Source: Carposina sasakii (Eukaryota > Arthropoda > Insecta > Lepidoptera > Carposinidae). From it: a DNA stretch of 64,000 bases. The notes beneath the pieces are model-generated. The model did no database searches, was not told the origin of the DNA, and saw only the letters and a list, made by a program, of their open reading frames with translations. Each line of letters begins with the position of its first letter. The stretch's first letter is position 1. Of this stretch, positions 50,505 to 60,867 are shown piece by piece. The stretch spans positions 8,122,001-8,186,000 of the forward strand of contig CP053175.1 of the NCBI GenBank assembly GCA_014607495.2, written 5' to 3'. The translations under genes and the position numbers were made by a program.

Positions 50505-51010
50505 GTGGCGTTGGTGCAGTTTCATATGAGGTCACCCTGTCTTACACTTTGGAGTAGTTGGATTGGTCCTTTTTGTTGGTTTGGACTTGAACGCACATCG
50601 TTGCCATTTCGTAGATATTTCTAGTGCCATCTAAGCACCTCCACATATCGCCAGTCGATTTGACATCGCTGCAAGAATTCCAAGACATCAGGTGTCAATG
50701 GAGTCGACAGGCATCAAATCTTGGAATGAGTGGTGGGCCAATCCCGGTTAGGCATCAAATCTTAATTCTTGACTCTCGAGAACAGCTTATAGACGTGGCT
50801 CAGAATTGTGATGGGCCTGTAGTTTTTGAGAAGCTTATGGAGCCTCTGCTCCACGCCTTCGGAGTGGTCCCATTGGTCAGTAAGGGCTTAAATAACATTT
50901 TGAGCTCTACAAGGAATTATTTTACCCGTTCCCGTAAGAATTTTGTAAAATCCTACAATCCTACACACTGCTCACCTACACTCCCCGAGGAATATACATG
51001 GCAAATTTCA
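50505..51010 (-). pseudogene. Second decayed RTE-like fragment, opposite strand
   Basis: Its reverse complement repeats the blocks of 49800-50300: GGCGTGGAGCAGAGGCTCC, AACTACAGGCCCATCACAAT, GAAATGGCAACGATGT and GTAAGACAGGGTGA. It lies head to head with the plus-strand copy, about 160 bp apart. The 134-codon forward frame at 50624-51028 is antisense to this fragment and is not a gene. Confidence 0.8.
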
Positions 51011-51072
51011 GCTTCCTACACTGAGTAGTTTCATCTGGGCGTTGTCGGTTAGAAACGGAAAAATTTTATATA

Positions 51073-51100
51073 CAGAGTGTAAGTGACAGCCAGAAAAATA
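51073..51100 (+). mobile_element. End of MITE family G (CAGGGTGT type), fragment
   Basis: ACAGAGTGTAAGTGACAGCC followed by AGAAAAATA matches the right inverted repeat of the complete copy at 61491-61936. Confidence 0.55.
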
Positions 51101-51990
51101 TGCTAACTTTAGCCCATGATTCTGAAGCGAAAACCACTGAAATTCTTCTCACCGGAATATTCCGAATATTTATATTCCGAATAATCATATTCTCCAAATT
51201 TTTTACTATTTTTTCTGCACCAAAGTTGTGTATTTCGTGTAAATAAAATAAGATAAAGCCTAAAATACAAGATTCCATACAATCTCGAATAATTACTGCA
51301 CTGAAATGTATGGAACAGCTGAATTTTTTTTGAACGAATGAACATGCGCGGGGTACTTTCGCTAGTTATAACTACTGCATCTGCCACACTTGCTTGTCTT
51401 ATTTGTAGAAATACGGTAAAAATGGAGAGGTAATTTACTACATAAACATACAGTTAGTACCAATAACGTTTATATATTTAGTGCACATTAGATATTTTTT
51501 ATTCAACACAAGTTACAAACACTTTAAGTGTCAGTTATTGTAGTAATTTGTAGTTCCCGTTATTTGAAAACCAATGTCATGCTAAGAATAACAACAGTAA
51601 GTGCTATTACGGTGTTTATCACTAGTATGACTAGTTTAAAATTATTGTGATCAATACATATTACCACCATATAAGGTAGTTACGGTGAATATAAGTAGTA
51701 ATACACATTTATCAAAAAATAGGAAAACAATTATAACTAGATTACCTGCCCTTGCTGCGTTTATATTTAGGATTCGCCAATAATATTTATAATAAAAAGC
51801 GCAACAACTGCTCTTAAAGTACTTATTTCATGCAAGTCTTCCAAAAGGAACTCACTTACAGTGTTTATGTTTATTGTAATTTCTAGAATATACAATATTT
51901 CTAAATACGGGTCAGTTATACTTATAGATCTTTTATTGCTGATTCCGAATATGCCAATAACTCATTTTTGGAAAAAATGTTACATACAGT
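51101..51990. other. Right internal part of the 5.1-kb element
   Basis: AT-rich. CGAATATTTATATTCCGAAT (about 51162) is a small palindrome. TTACGG/ACCGTAA motifs recur. No coding motif. Confidence 0.4.
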
Positions 51991-52010
51991 GGTTATAATT
52001 GGTGCGGCAG

Positions 52011-52220
52011 TATAGAGAACCTATTTTCAAAATTTGAGACTCGAAACCACATGTTTATTTTTCAAGATTGTATGAACATTCCTGAGTTGTTTAGGAATTC
52101 TCCATACTATCTGGAAAAATAAACATGTGATTTCGAGTCTCAAATTTTGGAAATAGGTTCTCTATAGTGGGCTATTTATATAGATTTCGCTTAACATACC
52201 CTTTCTGTTACACCCTGTAT
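52011..52220 (+). mobile_element. MITE family A, right piece of a split copy
   Basis: TATAGAGAACCTATTTTCAA through the palindrome centre to CTTTCTGTTACACCCTGTAT. Joined at TATA to 46867-46926 it makes one complete family A element. Confidence 0.87.
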
Positions 52221-52224
52221 AAGT

Positions 52225-52330
52225 TAATGGCTGTGTTCCCAAAATGGGTTCGCCAGAATTTCAGGGTCATAGAGGAGATCCTTTGGCCACATTCAGCATA
52301 GCCAGCTTCTAGCATAGTCTACATAATTAA
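52225..52330 (-). repeat. Dispersed repeat D, end part
   Basis: GGCTGTGTTCCCAAAATGGG, GTCATAGAGGAGATCC and GGCCACATTCAGCATAGCC: the reversed end of repeat D. Confidence 0.6.
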
Positions 52331-52363
52331 AAGATTTGTGACAATTTGCTAGCCTATCGATAG

Positions 52364-52592
52364 TTGCCTAAAACTCGTACTAAGCGATTTGCTTCTACAT
52401 TCATAGTGCGAACGGCCACGCTGTGGAACTCCCTGCCTGAATCCCTGTTCCCCATGAACTATAATCTTGCGGTCTTCAAGTCGAGAGTGAACCGGTTTCT
52501 TTTAAGCAAGCGCGCTCCATCTTAGACTGTTACGGTGCTTACCATCAGGCGCGTTGTGGTCAAGCGTAAGCCTATTTACTATATTAAAAAAA
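52364..52592 (+). pseudogene. 5'-truncated LINE: last about 50 codons and 3' UTR
   Basis: The frame ending at TAG 52523-52525 encodes VRTATLWNSLPESLFPMN, AVFKSRVNRFLLSKRAPS. The LWNSLP block is the conserved C-terminal signature of many insect LINE reverse transcriptases. A short 3' UTR (CCATCAGGCGCGTTGTGGTC) ends in an A-rich tail near 52590. Confidence 0.8.
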
Positions 52593-52666
52593 ATAGTTTC
52601 TTTTACGATATGCATGGAAAGATATGCAACGGATGTATAATATTCCAGTGAACTATTTATATACCA

Positions 52667-52903
52667 CTAGTGGACGCCCGCGGATTTCGTCCGCGTGGAC
52701 TGCAGCAAAAACAAAATGTCAAAATTATCCGGGATAAAAATATTTTTTCGGGATAAAAAGTTGCAAATGTGTTAATCCAGGATGTCAGCTAACTCCATAC
52801 CAAATTTTATTAAAATTGTACCAGCCGTTTTTACGTGAAGGAGTAACAAACATTCATCCATCCATCCATACTCACAAACTTTCGCGTTTATAATATTAGT
52901 AGG
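52667..52903 (-). mobile_element. Non-autonomous Helitron-like element
   Basis: Begins CTAGTGGACGCCCGCGG and CGTCCGCGTGGACTGCAG; runs through CCGGGATAAAAATATTTTTT and CCATCCATCCATACTCAC to GCGTTTATAATATTAGTAGG. It is the reverse complement of the copy at 10422-10638. Confidence 0.78.
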
Positions 52904-52909
52904 TTTGCT

Positions 52910-52990
52910 AGTAGGTACCCACGACACAAGACCTTAAGGATGTGGGACTAAGTTAATGTGATGGAAAGAGTGTGCATATTTATTTATAAT
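52910..52990 (+). mobile_element. SINE 1, 3' end only
   Basis: GGTACCCACGACACAAGACC, GGGACTAAGTTAATGTG and a TTTATT tail match the 3' end of SINE 1. The tRNA head is missing. Confidence 0.65.
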
Positions 52991-53356
52991 ATAATATAAA
53001 CTTTATTGTATAATGTTTTGATCATATAAATAATCATTTTCATTTTCTCGTGGAACTCTAAAAATGAAAAATAATCCCTCACACTCATCCTTACCTATTG
53101 TCAACGCCTATTGATCTGTTCAGGGGTATTATTTTAGGGGTGGGGGTTACTTTAGTAAATCTTACTACAGAGTCGTTATTTTTCCGCCTTATTTGGTATT
53201 TATAATGAGATACATCCTTCCTATTTTTGGAATAGATACATGTATTATTTTTATGTTATTAAAGTTATGTCTAGGTGTTGAAAACTTTGAATAATAGAAG
53301 ATTTTCTGACCATTTTTCAATTAAAATTTAAAATTTTCACTATTTTATAAATGCAA
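52991..53356. other. No recognised feature
   Basis: AT-rich; nothing recognised. Confidence 0.3.
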
Positions 53357-53754
53357 GTATACGGGGTGTTTTTTGGTCGTCAACGTTCCCGAAAACTACG
53401 GAATCTTCTCATCATCACGATTATTTGTCTCCATGGAAGCATACCTGTGTCTAGTTCCCAAGATATTAGTGTACAAAGTTGAGTAAATAGACAGCGTTTT
53501 TCTGCATAAACGCACACAGACGCGCGTAGCAAGATTTTTTCACGAGAATTAATTAATATCTGTCTATGAAAAAACTAGCATAAACAGTGGACACTATAAA
53601 TTTCGCCCGATCAAGTAATCATTTTAATTTTTTTATTTTTCAAAAAAAAAAATTATATCGGTTTCCAGCATTTTTTTTAAATAAACTTAATTTATTTGAT
53701 GTATAGAGTACGTACCCTTCGTTAAGGGTGGCAACGAAAAAACAACCTGTATAA
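53357..53754 (-). mobile_element. MITE family B, copy 6
   Basis: Starts ACGGGGTGTTTTTTGGTCGT and ends AACGAAAAAACAACCTGTAT; internal order as in copy 3. Confidence 0.85.
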
Positions 53755-54690
53755 AAGGATAATAATAATAAATAATAATAAGTTTATTCGTGTATCATAA
53801 TAACCTATTCTAATACAATGTATCCCTGTTTCTTAAACTAGGAGAAATCCTGTAACATAAGAGACAGTGACTTCCCAGTCACAGGGATATTATGCAGAAA
53901 CGTGAAAGGATCGCTTCCTTTTTTCTGTTCCTTACAAGATCCATCTAAGTAAGGGCCCATTTTCCTATCTGAAGAATAAAGTTAATGCTATCTCTTTCTT
54001 GATCAAGGTTTAGAGAAAGACAGCATCAGATATATCCTTCAGCTGAGCCTCTTGGAAAATAGCCCTAAGTAATAATAAACATTTTATCATAACATTCATT
54101 GAAATCAATCAGACAACGTAATTTCATTTACCTGCACAAATAATAAACAAAAGAATCGCAATACAAATCAAGTACCAATTGTAAACCACTAGAAACCTAC
54201 TGAAATCTACCAATAGCTACTATATAACCTACAAAATCTACCACACAATTCAATTTTCCAATTAGTTTCAAGAATATTGCTCTTCCAATTGTCTCTCAAT
54301 ATCCTACTGTCTCCTGCACTATAATGCAATAACATTCAAATCTGAGCTTAAGGGTGATTGCAATAAAGTTGATTCTAGCCTGATCTGGTTGAATAGACTG
54401 GGAGCTAATAGGAATATAGCAATATTTACAATGAGCTTTGGAAAAGAAAAAATTAAATGAAGCCGCCAATACAGATTTTATTGCTTACTTTGTTTACAAA
54501 ATTAAATGTTTTAATTTATTCACGCACCATTATACTAGTTACTAGCTTGTGACTTTGTCTGCTTTAGCTTTAAGTAGTAAGCTAGTACTTAGCATTCTTC
54601 GTCAGTTATTCAAACTCACACCAACAAAAAATAATATATGTATATGAAATACACAATATATCATCTCGAGTAGGCGCAAATACGATTTTG
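53755..54690. other. No recognised gene
   Basis: 0.9 kb of AT-rich sequence. Near 53760-53800 there is an AATAATAATA run. A short inverted motif, TGACTTCCCAGTCA (53869-53882), is present. No motif in any frame. Confidence 0.3.
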
Positions 54691-54694
54691 AATA

Positions 54695-54958
54695 GTCATC
54701 ATCATCATCATCAGCCTATTGCAGTCCACTGCTGGACGTAGGCCTCCCCCAGGGCACGTCACAAGACTGCCGTGGAGGGTATTTGCCCATAGTCACCACG
54801 CTGGGCAGGCGGGTTGGTGACCGCAGTTTGTATTTTGGACTATGTTGTCAACACGGGAGGCTCTGCTGCCCACCTCCCGGAAACCCTTAATCGCCTCGTA
54901 CGATACCCACGGGCAGACATGGGGTGGTACGAATTCTACTCTGCCGGCACCACGCGGT
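54695..54958 (+). mobile_element. Repeat E (LINE-derived 3' end), best copy
   Basis: Starts in a CATCATCATCAT run, then CAGCCTATTGCAGTCCACTG, GTAGGCCTCCCCCAGGGCAC, CACCACGCTGGGCAGGCGGG and TGGGGTGGTACGAATTCTAC. The minus strand of the first part encodes GEAYVQQWTAIG and a stop, a LINE C terminus. Copies are at 22625-22860 (opposite strand) and 56528-56766. Confidence 0.7.
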
Positions 54959-54979
54959 ACTCAAAAAACAAATAAGTTA

Positions 54980-55187
54980 AATAAATATTTACACAGTTCA
55001 CAACTCTCAAAAAATAAAAATAAAATAGATAAACTTATTTACCTAGTCTCACACTAAAACCCATAGGATCTTGAGTCGTGGGTACTAAGTATCAGTATAT
55101 ATATAAATAAGTATAGAAACATCCTTTGCACATACCCGGATTCGAACCCAGGACTTATGGCGTCGCAGGCAGGGTCACTGTCAAATA
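54980..55187 (-). mobile_element. tRNA-derived SINE 1
   Basis: CTAGTCTCACACTAAAACCC, GTCGTGGGTACTAAGTATC and the B-box complement GGATTCGAACCCAGGAC, in the order of 20600-20837. Confidence 0.75.
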
Positions 55188-55208
55188 AATGAGCAGCATG
55201 ATCTAAAA

Positions 55209-55393
55209 CAGTGGTTCCCAAAGTGGCCCAGGTAGACCCCCAGAGGTCCACAGGAGACTCGATAGGGGTCTACGTTGACGTAAAAAAATGGGGATTCATA
55301 ATTAATTTGTATGTGGTGTAGGCCTGTAGGGGGTCCACCAGAACCAGTTAACTTTTGAAAAGGGTCTATGAGAAAAAAGTTTGGGAACCCCTG
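55209..55393. mobile_element. Short hAT MITE (185 bp)
   Basis: The left end CAGTGGTTCCCAAAGTGG and the right end (reversed) CAGGGGTTCCCAAACTTTTT are hAT-like inverted repeats. The flanks ATCTAAAA (55201-55208) and ATCTAAGA (55394-55401) are 8-bp target duplications with one mismatch. No coding. Confidence 0.88.
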
Positions 55394-55401
55394 ATCTAAG
55401 A

Positions 55402-56190
55402 GTTATTGCTTTTGATTGTACAAGAAAATGGTATGACGTAAAGGGACCTTTACACAAACCAAGTACAAAACATACCTCCTCGACTAAGGGGCAAACACGA
55501 CTCTGAATACCAAGAAGCACTCAAGATGTCAAAGTGAATTCTCGAGTATTTCCAGAATTTCAGTTCATATTTTGGCCACGTCTCGTCAATTGATATAAAA
55601 ATGATTTCTCTCTGTAATTTGCCTCCCCCGTACATAAGGGCCGCTATATCTTCCAATAAATATGTTTTTGTCTAGGAATTTTCATTTCCTTTCTATGGAT
55701 GCGTCGGAAAAGCCTTGTGTGGGTGACCGCGGTAACTTTGGACTTCGGCTTATGTTATGGCTCCATAAACATGTAGGCGTTTAATAGATACTAAAAGAAA
55801 GTAAATTGATAGAAGAAAATGTTGTCATCGTTCAATTATAAAAACAATATTCACAATAATTTACTAATTTCTATTTTTAGCTCTGAATGTTTATGTAATT
55901 ATCAAATAAACTTTTTCTTGATAGATTTAAAAGTACAGCAATAGCTGCATAAGTACAGCCATAAAGTACTGATGACGCTAATTTTGAGAACACAGCCATA
56001 TGTAAATATAAAATGCTGTAATGCCGTCAAGTCTATGTATTACATAAATAAATAAATACAAAACTTTTAAATAAATAAAAATTAATAAGTAACTTAAATC
56101 ATTGACATGTAAACTGTCACAAGAACTACCTAAGCTCTGCAGTGCCTACCACGAACACTTTAATCCTGATAAAAAACAAGATTACAGCAC
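55402..56190. other. No recognised feature
   Basis: Mixed sequence, no motif in the short frames. Confidence 0.3.
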
Positions 56191-56199
56191 ATACAGACT

Positions 56200-56300
56200 T
56201 ATTCTTTATTGTACACAAAACACTACAATAAATACAGAGAAATTTTCAAAAGAAATGTATACAAAGGCGTGCTTATCTCTGCAAGAGATTTATTATATTC
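56200..56300 (-). mobile_element. LINE 3' tail, reversed
   Basis: TTATTCTTTATTGTACACAA and GGCGTGCTTATCTCTGCAAG are the reversed equivalents of the LINE tail at 3280-3405. Confidence 0.55.
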
Positions 56301-56527
56301 TTTATTATATTATCCACCCAACTGTGTAAATTAAATTAAATAATCAAGATTACAGCATCTCACAGAAGTGAGCCGAGGTCCCCACACTTAGTGGCCCCAC
56401 AGTAAACAAGGCCGGGGTGCTCCCATTACTCAATTTCCGATTTTCCAAACCGATTGGCGATTGACAATAAAATGAGTGAACAATCGAATATTTCGCCCTC
56501 TAAGGCTTGGCTCAGAACTGCTACTAA

Positions 56528-56766
56528 TCATCACTTATTCAGCATATTGCAGTCCACTGCTGGACGTAGGCCTCCAGAGCACGTGATGTGATGGGGGGTT
56601 TTACCCATAGACGTCACGCTGGGCAGGCGGATTGGTGACCACTGTCTGTTTTTTGGACTATGTTTATCAGCACGGGAGGGGCTCCCCGCCTCCCGGAAAC
56701 CCTTGTTTCGTACGATACCCACGGGCCGGCATGGGGTGGAACAAACTCTACTCTGCCGGCACATCG
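56528..56766 (+). mobile_element. Repeat E, second plus-strand copy
   Basis: CAGCATATTGCAGTCCACTG, ACGCTGGGCAGGCGGATTGG and GGGCCGGCATGGGGTGGAAC. The block AACACGGGAGGCTCTGCTGC of the other copy reads AGCACGGGAGGGGCTCCCCG here. Frames of 61-135 codons here are repeat-derived. Confidence 0.7.
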
Positions 56767-56784
56767 CAGCTTAGAGCTTGTCAA

Positions 56785-56960
56785 GGAGGGGCGAATTTGT
56801 CGCGAAACGTTTCGAAAACGAAATTGGTGCCAAGTATCTCGATAACGCGCGATAATATATCGCGTCGACAAGCATACCACGAATTCAAATCGCGCGTATT
56901 TGCGCGTGAAGCGCGAGCACTACGCCAGACTCTCGACTCGCGACGAATTCGCCCCTTCTG
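56785..56960. mobile_element. CpG-rich foldback MITE (about 175 bp)
   Basis: AGGGGCGAATTTGTCGCG (about 56787) pairs with CGCGACGAATTCGCCCCT (to about 56957). The interior keeps CpG-rich palindromic pieces (GCGAAACGTTTCG, ACGCGCGATAATATATCGCG). Unusually rich in intact CpG for this window. Confidence 0.7.
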
Positions 56961-57280
56961 CACCCGTATGATGAATTGGGTGAGAGTGAGATGTCTCACT
57001 TTTAAACGTCAAATTCACAGAGCTATTTATAACTTATAATAACTAGATAAACTAAGTGTATGTACTTTGCATGTAAAAAATAGACTTAAGAATAGAATAG
57101 ACACTCGTTCTCGAGCCAGGACTGAAAGGGCTGATACTCGTAGAAGTGTTTTGCAATCCTTTTTTACACACCAAGTAGAAATACTTGCCTTGTCTAGTTA
57201 TTACTTAGCTCTGTGAATTTGACGTTAAAAAGTGAGACATCTCGCTCTCACAAAATTCATCATACGGGTGCTGGACAAGT
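56960..57280. mobile_element. Foldback pair with GAGATGTCTCAC arms
   Basis: The left arm 56960-57040 (CACCCGTATGATGAATTG, GAGATGTCTCACTTTTAAAC, CAAATTCACAGAGCTA) and the right arm 57198-57275 are reverse complements with few mismatches, separated by about 155 bp. Confidence 0.75.
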
Positions 57281-57390
57281 TCGTGATCATCACTGTATTT
57301 TGATAAAACAAAATCGCTTTCCGCTGTCCGGATTTTGATGCGGTTTTTTTTAATAGATAGAGTGATTCCGAGGGAGGTTTATATGTATAA

Positions 57391-57461
57391 CTAGAGAACC
57401 GTCCCGGCTTCGCACGGGTGCAATACCCCATCACGCGGACGAAGTCGTGGGCGGCCGCTGG
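57391..57461 (-). mobile_element. Helitron-like 3' end
   Basis: CTAGAGAACCGTCCCGGCTT, CGCACGGGTGCAATACCCC and TCACGCGGACGAAGTCGTGG on the + strand: reversed Helitron terminus with hairpin. Confidence 0.6.
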
Positions 57462-57524
57462 TGTCCTATAATAAAAGAATTACCTGCAAAGGCATTGCTG
57501 ACGATTTAATTACGCCTAACAAGT

Positions 57525-57665
57525 ATTGACGTTATCGATGAGCTAGCAACTTGTCACTTGATCGTTAATATCTGACCCTGCTATGCTAAACGTGGCTGTA
57601 GGCATCTCCTTCGTGATCTTGCAGCGCTGGCTACCCCATTTTGGAAACGCAGCCATTTGTATGTG
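57525..57665 (+). repeat. Dispersed repeat D
   Basis: ATCGATGAGCTAGCAACTTG, GACCCTGCTATGCTAAACGT and GGCTACCCCATTTTGGAAAC. Confidence 0.7.
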
Positions 57666-57779
57666 TTTATACGTATACACCAAGAAGGTATATTGAAAAT
57701 TTACTGGTTGAATAGGGGTTGAAAGTTGACAGTAACACGCAGATTCTCACGAACAGAAACACTATAACAATCAGCTCAC

Positions 57780-58035
57780 ATGATCGCACGCCTTTATCCC
57801 TTACGGGGTAGGCAGAGCACCAAGGGCCGATAGAACCACATGGTGCCACTTCTGACCAATTTTGAGGGTATTAGTTGAGATGTACAAGTTCGGTTAGTAG
57901 TGACAGGTGGTCAGCCCATCGCCTACAAAACACCAAGACCCTCTTGTCCCTCTACTGACTTGTACAGTATGCCCGGGAAGAGAAGCAGCTTTATATTTTA
58001 TATAGTATTATACTTTTAGAGCAGCATAGAAGTGA
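57780..58035 (+). mobile_element. SINE-like repeat 2, full copy
   Basis: CGCACGCCTTTATCCCTTAC, CACCAAGGGCCGATAGAACC, GTGGTCAGCCCATCGCCTAC, GTATGCCCGGGAAGAGAAGC and TTTTAGAGCAGCATAG. It is the reference copy for this family in the window. Confidence 0.82.
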
Positions 58036-58315
58036 AAAGCATAGAATAATTTAATTTATTAAAATAATATAATGTATGTATTTAATTAAAATTTTGTTGA
58101 AATAAAATTAAAACTTAGATAGATAGGTCTATAATAATGTTGACAAATATATATGTGCTATCAATTAAATAGGATCTCCTGTTACAGGTTATTACATACA
58201 GGTGTTGGTCAATAAAAATTTGTATTCGAAAGTTTGTATCCTCATTCCCGATCAGTTCTATCTAGCTTATTTTTAGGAACACGGCCGTATGTATTACGTA
58301 TATACACAAACATAT
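58036..58315. other. No recognised feature
   Basis: AT-rich; nothing recognised. Confidence 0.3.
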
Positions 58316-58676
58316 ACAGAATGATTTTTGGTCGTCAACGTTCCCGACCGCTACGGAATCTCCTCATCATCACGATCATTTTTTTCCATGGAAGCATACC
58401 TGAGAAGTGTCTGGTTCCCAAAATATTGCGGTCCAAATTTGAGTAAGTAGACTGCGTTTTTCCGCATAAATTTTTCACGAAAAATAATTAACATCTTTCT
58501 ATGATAAAACTAGCATAAACACTGGACACTATAAATTTTGCCCGATCAAGTAATTAAAAAAAAAACAAAAAAAATTCCAACGTTTCCCAGAATTTTTTTG
58601 GCATAAACTTACTTTATTTGATGTATAGAGTACGTACCCTTCGTTAAGGGTGGCCACGAAAATATACCCTGTATAA
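58316..58676 (-). mobile_element. MITE family B, copy 7
   Basis: Starts ACAGAATGATTTTTGGTCGT and ends CACGAAAATATACCCTGTAT. An internal deletion removes the GCATTTATGCA part found in the other copies. Confidence 0.83.
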
Positions 58677-58721
58677 GTCGCCGATGTGTTGAAAAAGTTC
58701 GTATAATAATTATTATTATAC

Positions 58722-58815
58722 TATGCTGCTCTGGGAGTGAAAAAAAAACGTATAATACCCTCAACATACCCTCAAAATTGGTCAGAAGTGGCACCATGTG
58801 GTCCTATCGACCCTT
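58722..58815 (-). mobile_element. SINE-like repeat 2, internally deleted
   Basis: CTGCTCTGGGAGTGAAAAAA joins almost directly to CCCTCAAAATTGGTCAGAAG, so the middle is missing. Confidence 0.65.
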
Positions 58816-59097
58816 GGAAAAAGTTCGTATACCAACCGCTTAAGTATCCACTAGTCAACATCTTCGCCGACTTGTCTCACTCCCTACATAAATAAGGAAA
58901 TTGGTGTTGTCTCTTTACTTTATTAAAGAAACAACAAAAAACACTTTTATGTTCTGTCGATAATTGAGTTTTTCAGAGGAAAAAATACATATTTTATGCT
59001 TGTGGTTGAATGAAAATAGTTTAATTCTTTACTTTTAATTTATTACTAATCTGACATAAAACTAGATGATAGTAGAAAACTTCTGAGGATACGAGTA

Positions 59098-59512
59098 ATC
59101 AGGGTGTAACAGAAGAGGTATGTTAGGTAAATGCCATGAAAATAGCCCGCCATAGGTACAGAGTAGGTATTCGCAAGCTTTGAGACTAGAAATAATATGT
59201 TTATTTTTAAAGGAATTCTCCATACTATCTAGAATAAATAAATAAATATTCACTCACTTCACTAGGCCCACATGAGATCCATAAGGTCTTGTATCGTGAG
59301 GTCTTGTGTCGTGGGTACGGTACATAAATACATAAATAGGTAGAAACATCCGTGACACGGAAACAAACATCGATATTCGCCAAATTAGTGTTTGCACCTA
59401 CCGGGATTCGAACCCAGGACCCATGGCTTCACAGGCAGTCAATATAGAAAAATAACCATTGATTTCAAGTCTCAAATTTTGTAAATTGGTTCGCTTTCCG
59501 TTACATTATGTA
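59098..59512. mobile_element. MITE family A copy split by SINE 1
   Basis: The left part (59098-59232) starts CAGGGTGTAACAGAAGAGGT and the right part (about 59440-59512) ends TTTCCGTTACATTATG. The SINE between them explains the gap. Confidence 0.75.
59233..59438 (-). mobile_element. tRNA-derived SINE 1 inserted in MITE A
   Basis: AATAAATAAATAAATATTCA (tail), TCTTGTGTCGTGGGTACGG, GTTTGCACCTACCGGGATTC and GAACCCAGGACCCATGGC. Flanks TCTAGAA and TATAGAA may be the remains of a target duplication. Confidence 0.8.
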
Positions 59513-59582
59513 GGTATCGTATACATATATCGAATGAAATAACCTAAAAAATACAAACTATATTTTGTATATCAAACAGGAA

Positions 59583-59640
59583 ATGTCCCGACCGGGGTTC
59601 GAACCCGCGGCCTTCGGTGACCGTTCAGCTGATCAGTAAA
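59583..59640 (-). repeat. tRNA-like B-box fragment
   Basis: On the minus strand this reads CCGCGGGTTCGAACCCCGGT preceded by CTGAACGGTCACCGAAGG. It has a B box and T-arm-like pairing but no full cloverleaf; probably a SINE head. Confidence 0.4.
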
Positions 59641-59864
59641 AAACGAGAAATCACAAGCAAAAATCCCTTTTACGCTCGTGTCAGATTCAAAGGCTCTATT
59701 GTATAGCGTATCTACTTACATGCATGAACGAAATGAACGGAATCTCCTTACTAGCATACACATAAATAATTATATTATATTATGTATAGCCTACACCTGA
59801 AACATGGTCTGAAATCAGCATTATAAATTTCTCCTAGCTGTCACTTTTACCTTGTAGAGTATCA

Positions 59865-60065
59865 TCATCATCATTCATCATTTACAGCCCTGACAAGTCC
59901 ACTGTTGGACATAGGCCTCCCCCAACAACCTCCACTCCGACCGGTCGGAAGCAGCCTGCATCCAACCGACGCCCGCGACCTTGGCCAGGTCGTCCGTCCA
60001 CCTCGCGGGTGGCCTTCCCACGCTGCGCTTGCCGATACGTGGTATCCACTTTAGAACTTTCTGGA
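59865..60065 (-). pseudogene. LINE C-terminal fragment
   Basis: On the minus strand the sequence encodes a GRPPARWTDDLAKVAGVGW block, MQAASDRS and EAYVQ, the conserved end of RTE-like LINE polyproteins. It ends in a CAT/ATG-type tail. A near-identical piece lies on the plus strand at 62280-62450. Confidence 0.75.
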
Positions 60066-60264
60066 AATCATATTTGATTTTCTAGGATAGTATCGAGAAT
60101 TTATAAATAATTGACGAATATTTAGACACTCTTGAAAAATAAAAACCGGCTAAGTGCAAGTCGGACGTCGGAGGGTTCCGTACAAACCTGTTTTATTATA
60201 TAACGTAACAAAAAATTTAACGGAAGTATTTTAATGTTTATTTAAGTTAGATCTTTGCTACTTA
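60066..60264. repeat. Short transposon scrap
   Basis: AAAACCGGCTAAGTGCAAGT, CGGACGTCGGAGGGTTCCGT resembles a common lepidopteran repeat end. Too short to classify. Confidence 0.35.
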
Positions 60265-60485
60265 CATCATACATCAGCTGCATCTTCTTCCCTGCATGTC
60301 GTAAGAGTCGAAGAAACTAGGACCTTCACTCACACGATAAGCTAGAATCTTATCACTGATAATTAACATCTGACTCCGCTATGCTAGACATGGCTGTAAG
60401 GATCTCCTTTATGATCCTGCACTTCTGGTGACCCCATTTTAGCAACACAGCCGTCTATTATATATATATATATATTATATATATC
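60265..60485 (+). repeat. Dispersed repeat D, then a short TA run
   Basis: CATCAGCTGCATCTTCTTCC, GACTCCGCTATGCTAGACAT and GGTGACCCCATTTTAGCAAC, followed by (TA)n at 60459-60483. Confidence 0.68.
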
Positions 60486-60860
60486 CCTTATTAGTAAAAG
60501 TATCTACATTTCAATTTCTTAAAAATATGTCCTCGTGTTCCTACAGCGGTAAAATCGCTGTTGAAAATCTTTGTTTTTTTTATGAAAATGAAAAAAAACC
60601 TTGGAAAAATCATCACATCCCCCAATACGAACACCCTCAACCCTTTGTCCCTAAATCGTCGAGGGATGAATATTTAAATGACGCCCTACAGTGCCCTCTA
60701 TTGAGATCGTGCAATAAACACAAATGTATGTGATTTATCGAAAAATGTTTGTACCTTTTATTTGTTTTTTTCTTTGTACTGACCCTTTGGGTACCTTTGG
60801 ATATTCCGCTGATTTATTACTAGAGTATGAAGGGTTATGCTTAGTTAAATATATACCTTT
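60486..60860. other. No recognised gene
   Basis: The 68-codon frame at 60527-60733 starts MSSCSYSGKIAVENL and has no domain I recognise. I leave it as a chance frame. Confidence 0.3.
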
Positions 60861-60867
60861 GTTTAGA

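Larger units (their letters stand above)
46927..52010. mobile_element. 5.1-kb inverted-repeat element inserted in MITE A, unclassified
   Basis: The left end is CTGCCGCGTTAACTATAACC and ACCGTAACTGC; the right end, reversed, is CTGCCGCACCAATTATAACC and ACTGTA. The TATA duplication at 46923-46926/52011-52014 and the seamless MITE halves fix both boundaries. Subterminal copies of a TAGTTACGG-like motif occur on both sides (about 47207, 51606, 51686). The interior carries LINE relics (47513-48926, 49300-50343, 50505-51010), so the element proper may have been under 2 kb. No transposase recognised; superfamily unknown. Confidence 0.75.

Noticed and set aside
50624..51028. 134-codon forward frame
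   Set aside because: Antisense to a decayed RTE-like fragment whose reverse transcriptase blocks read on the minus strand.
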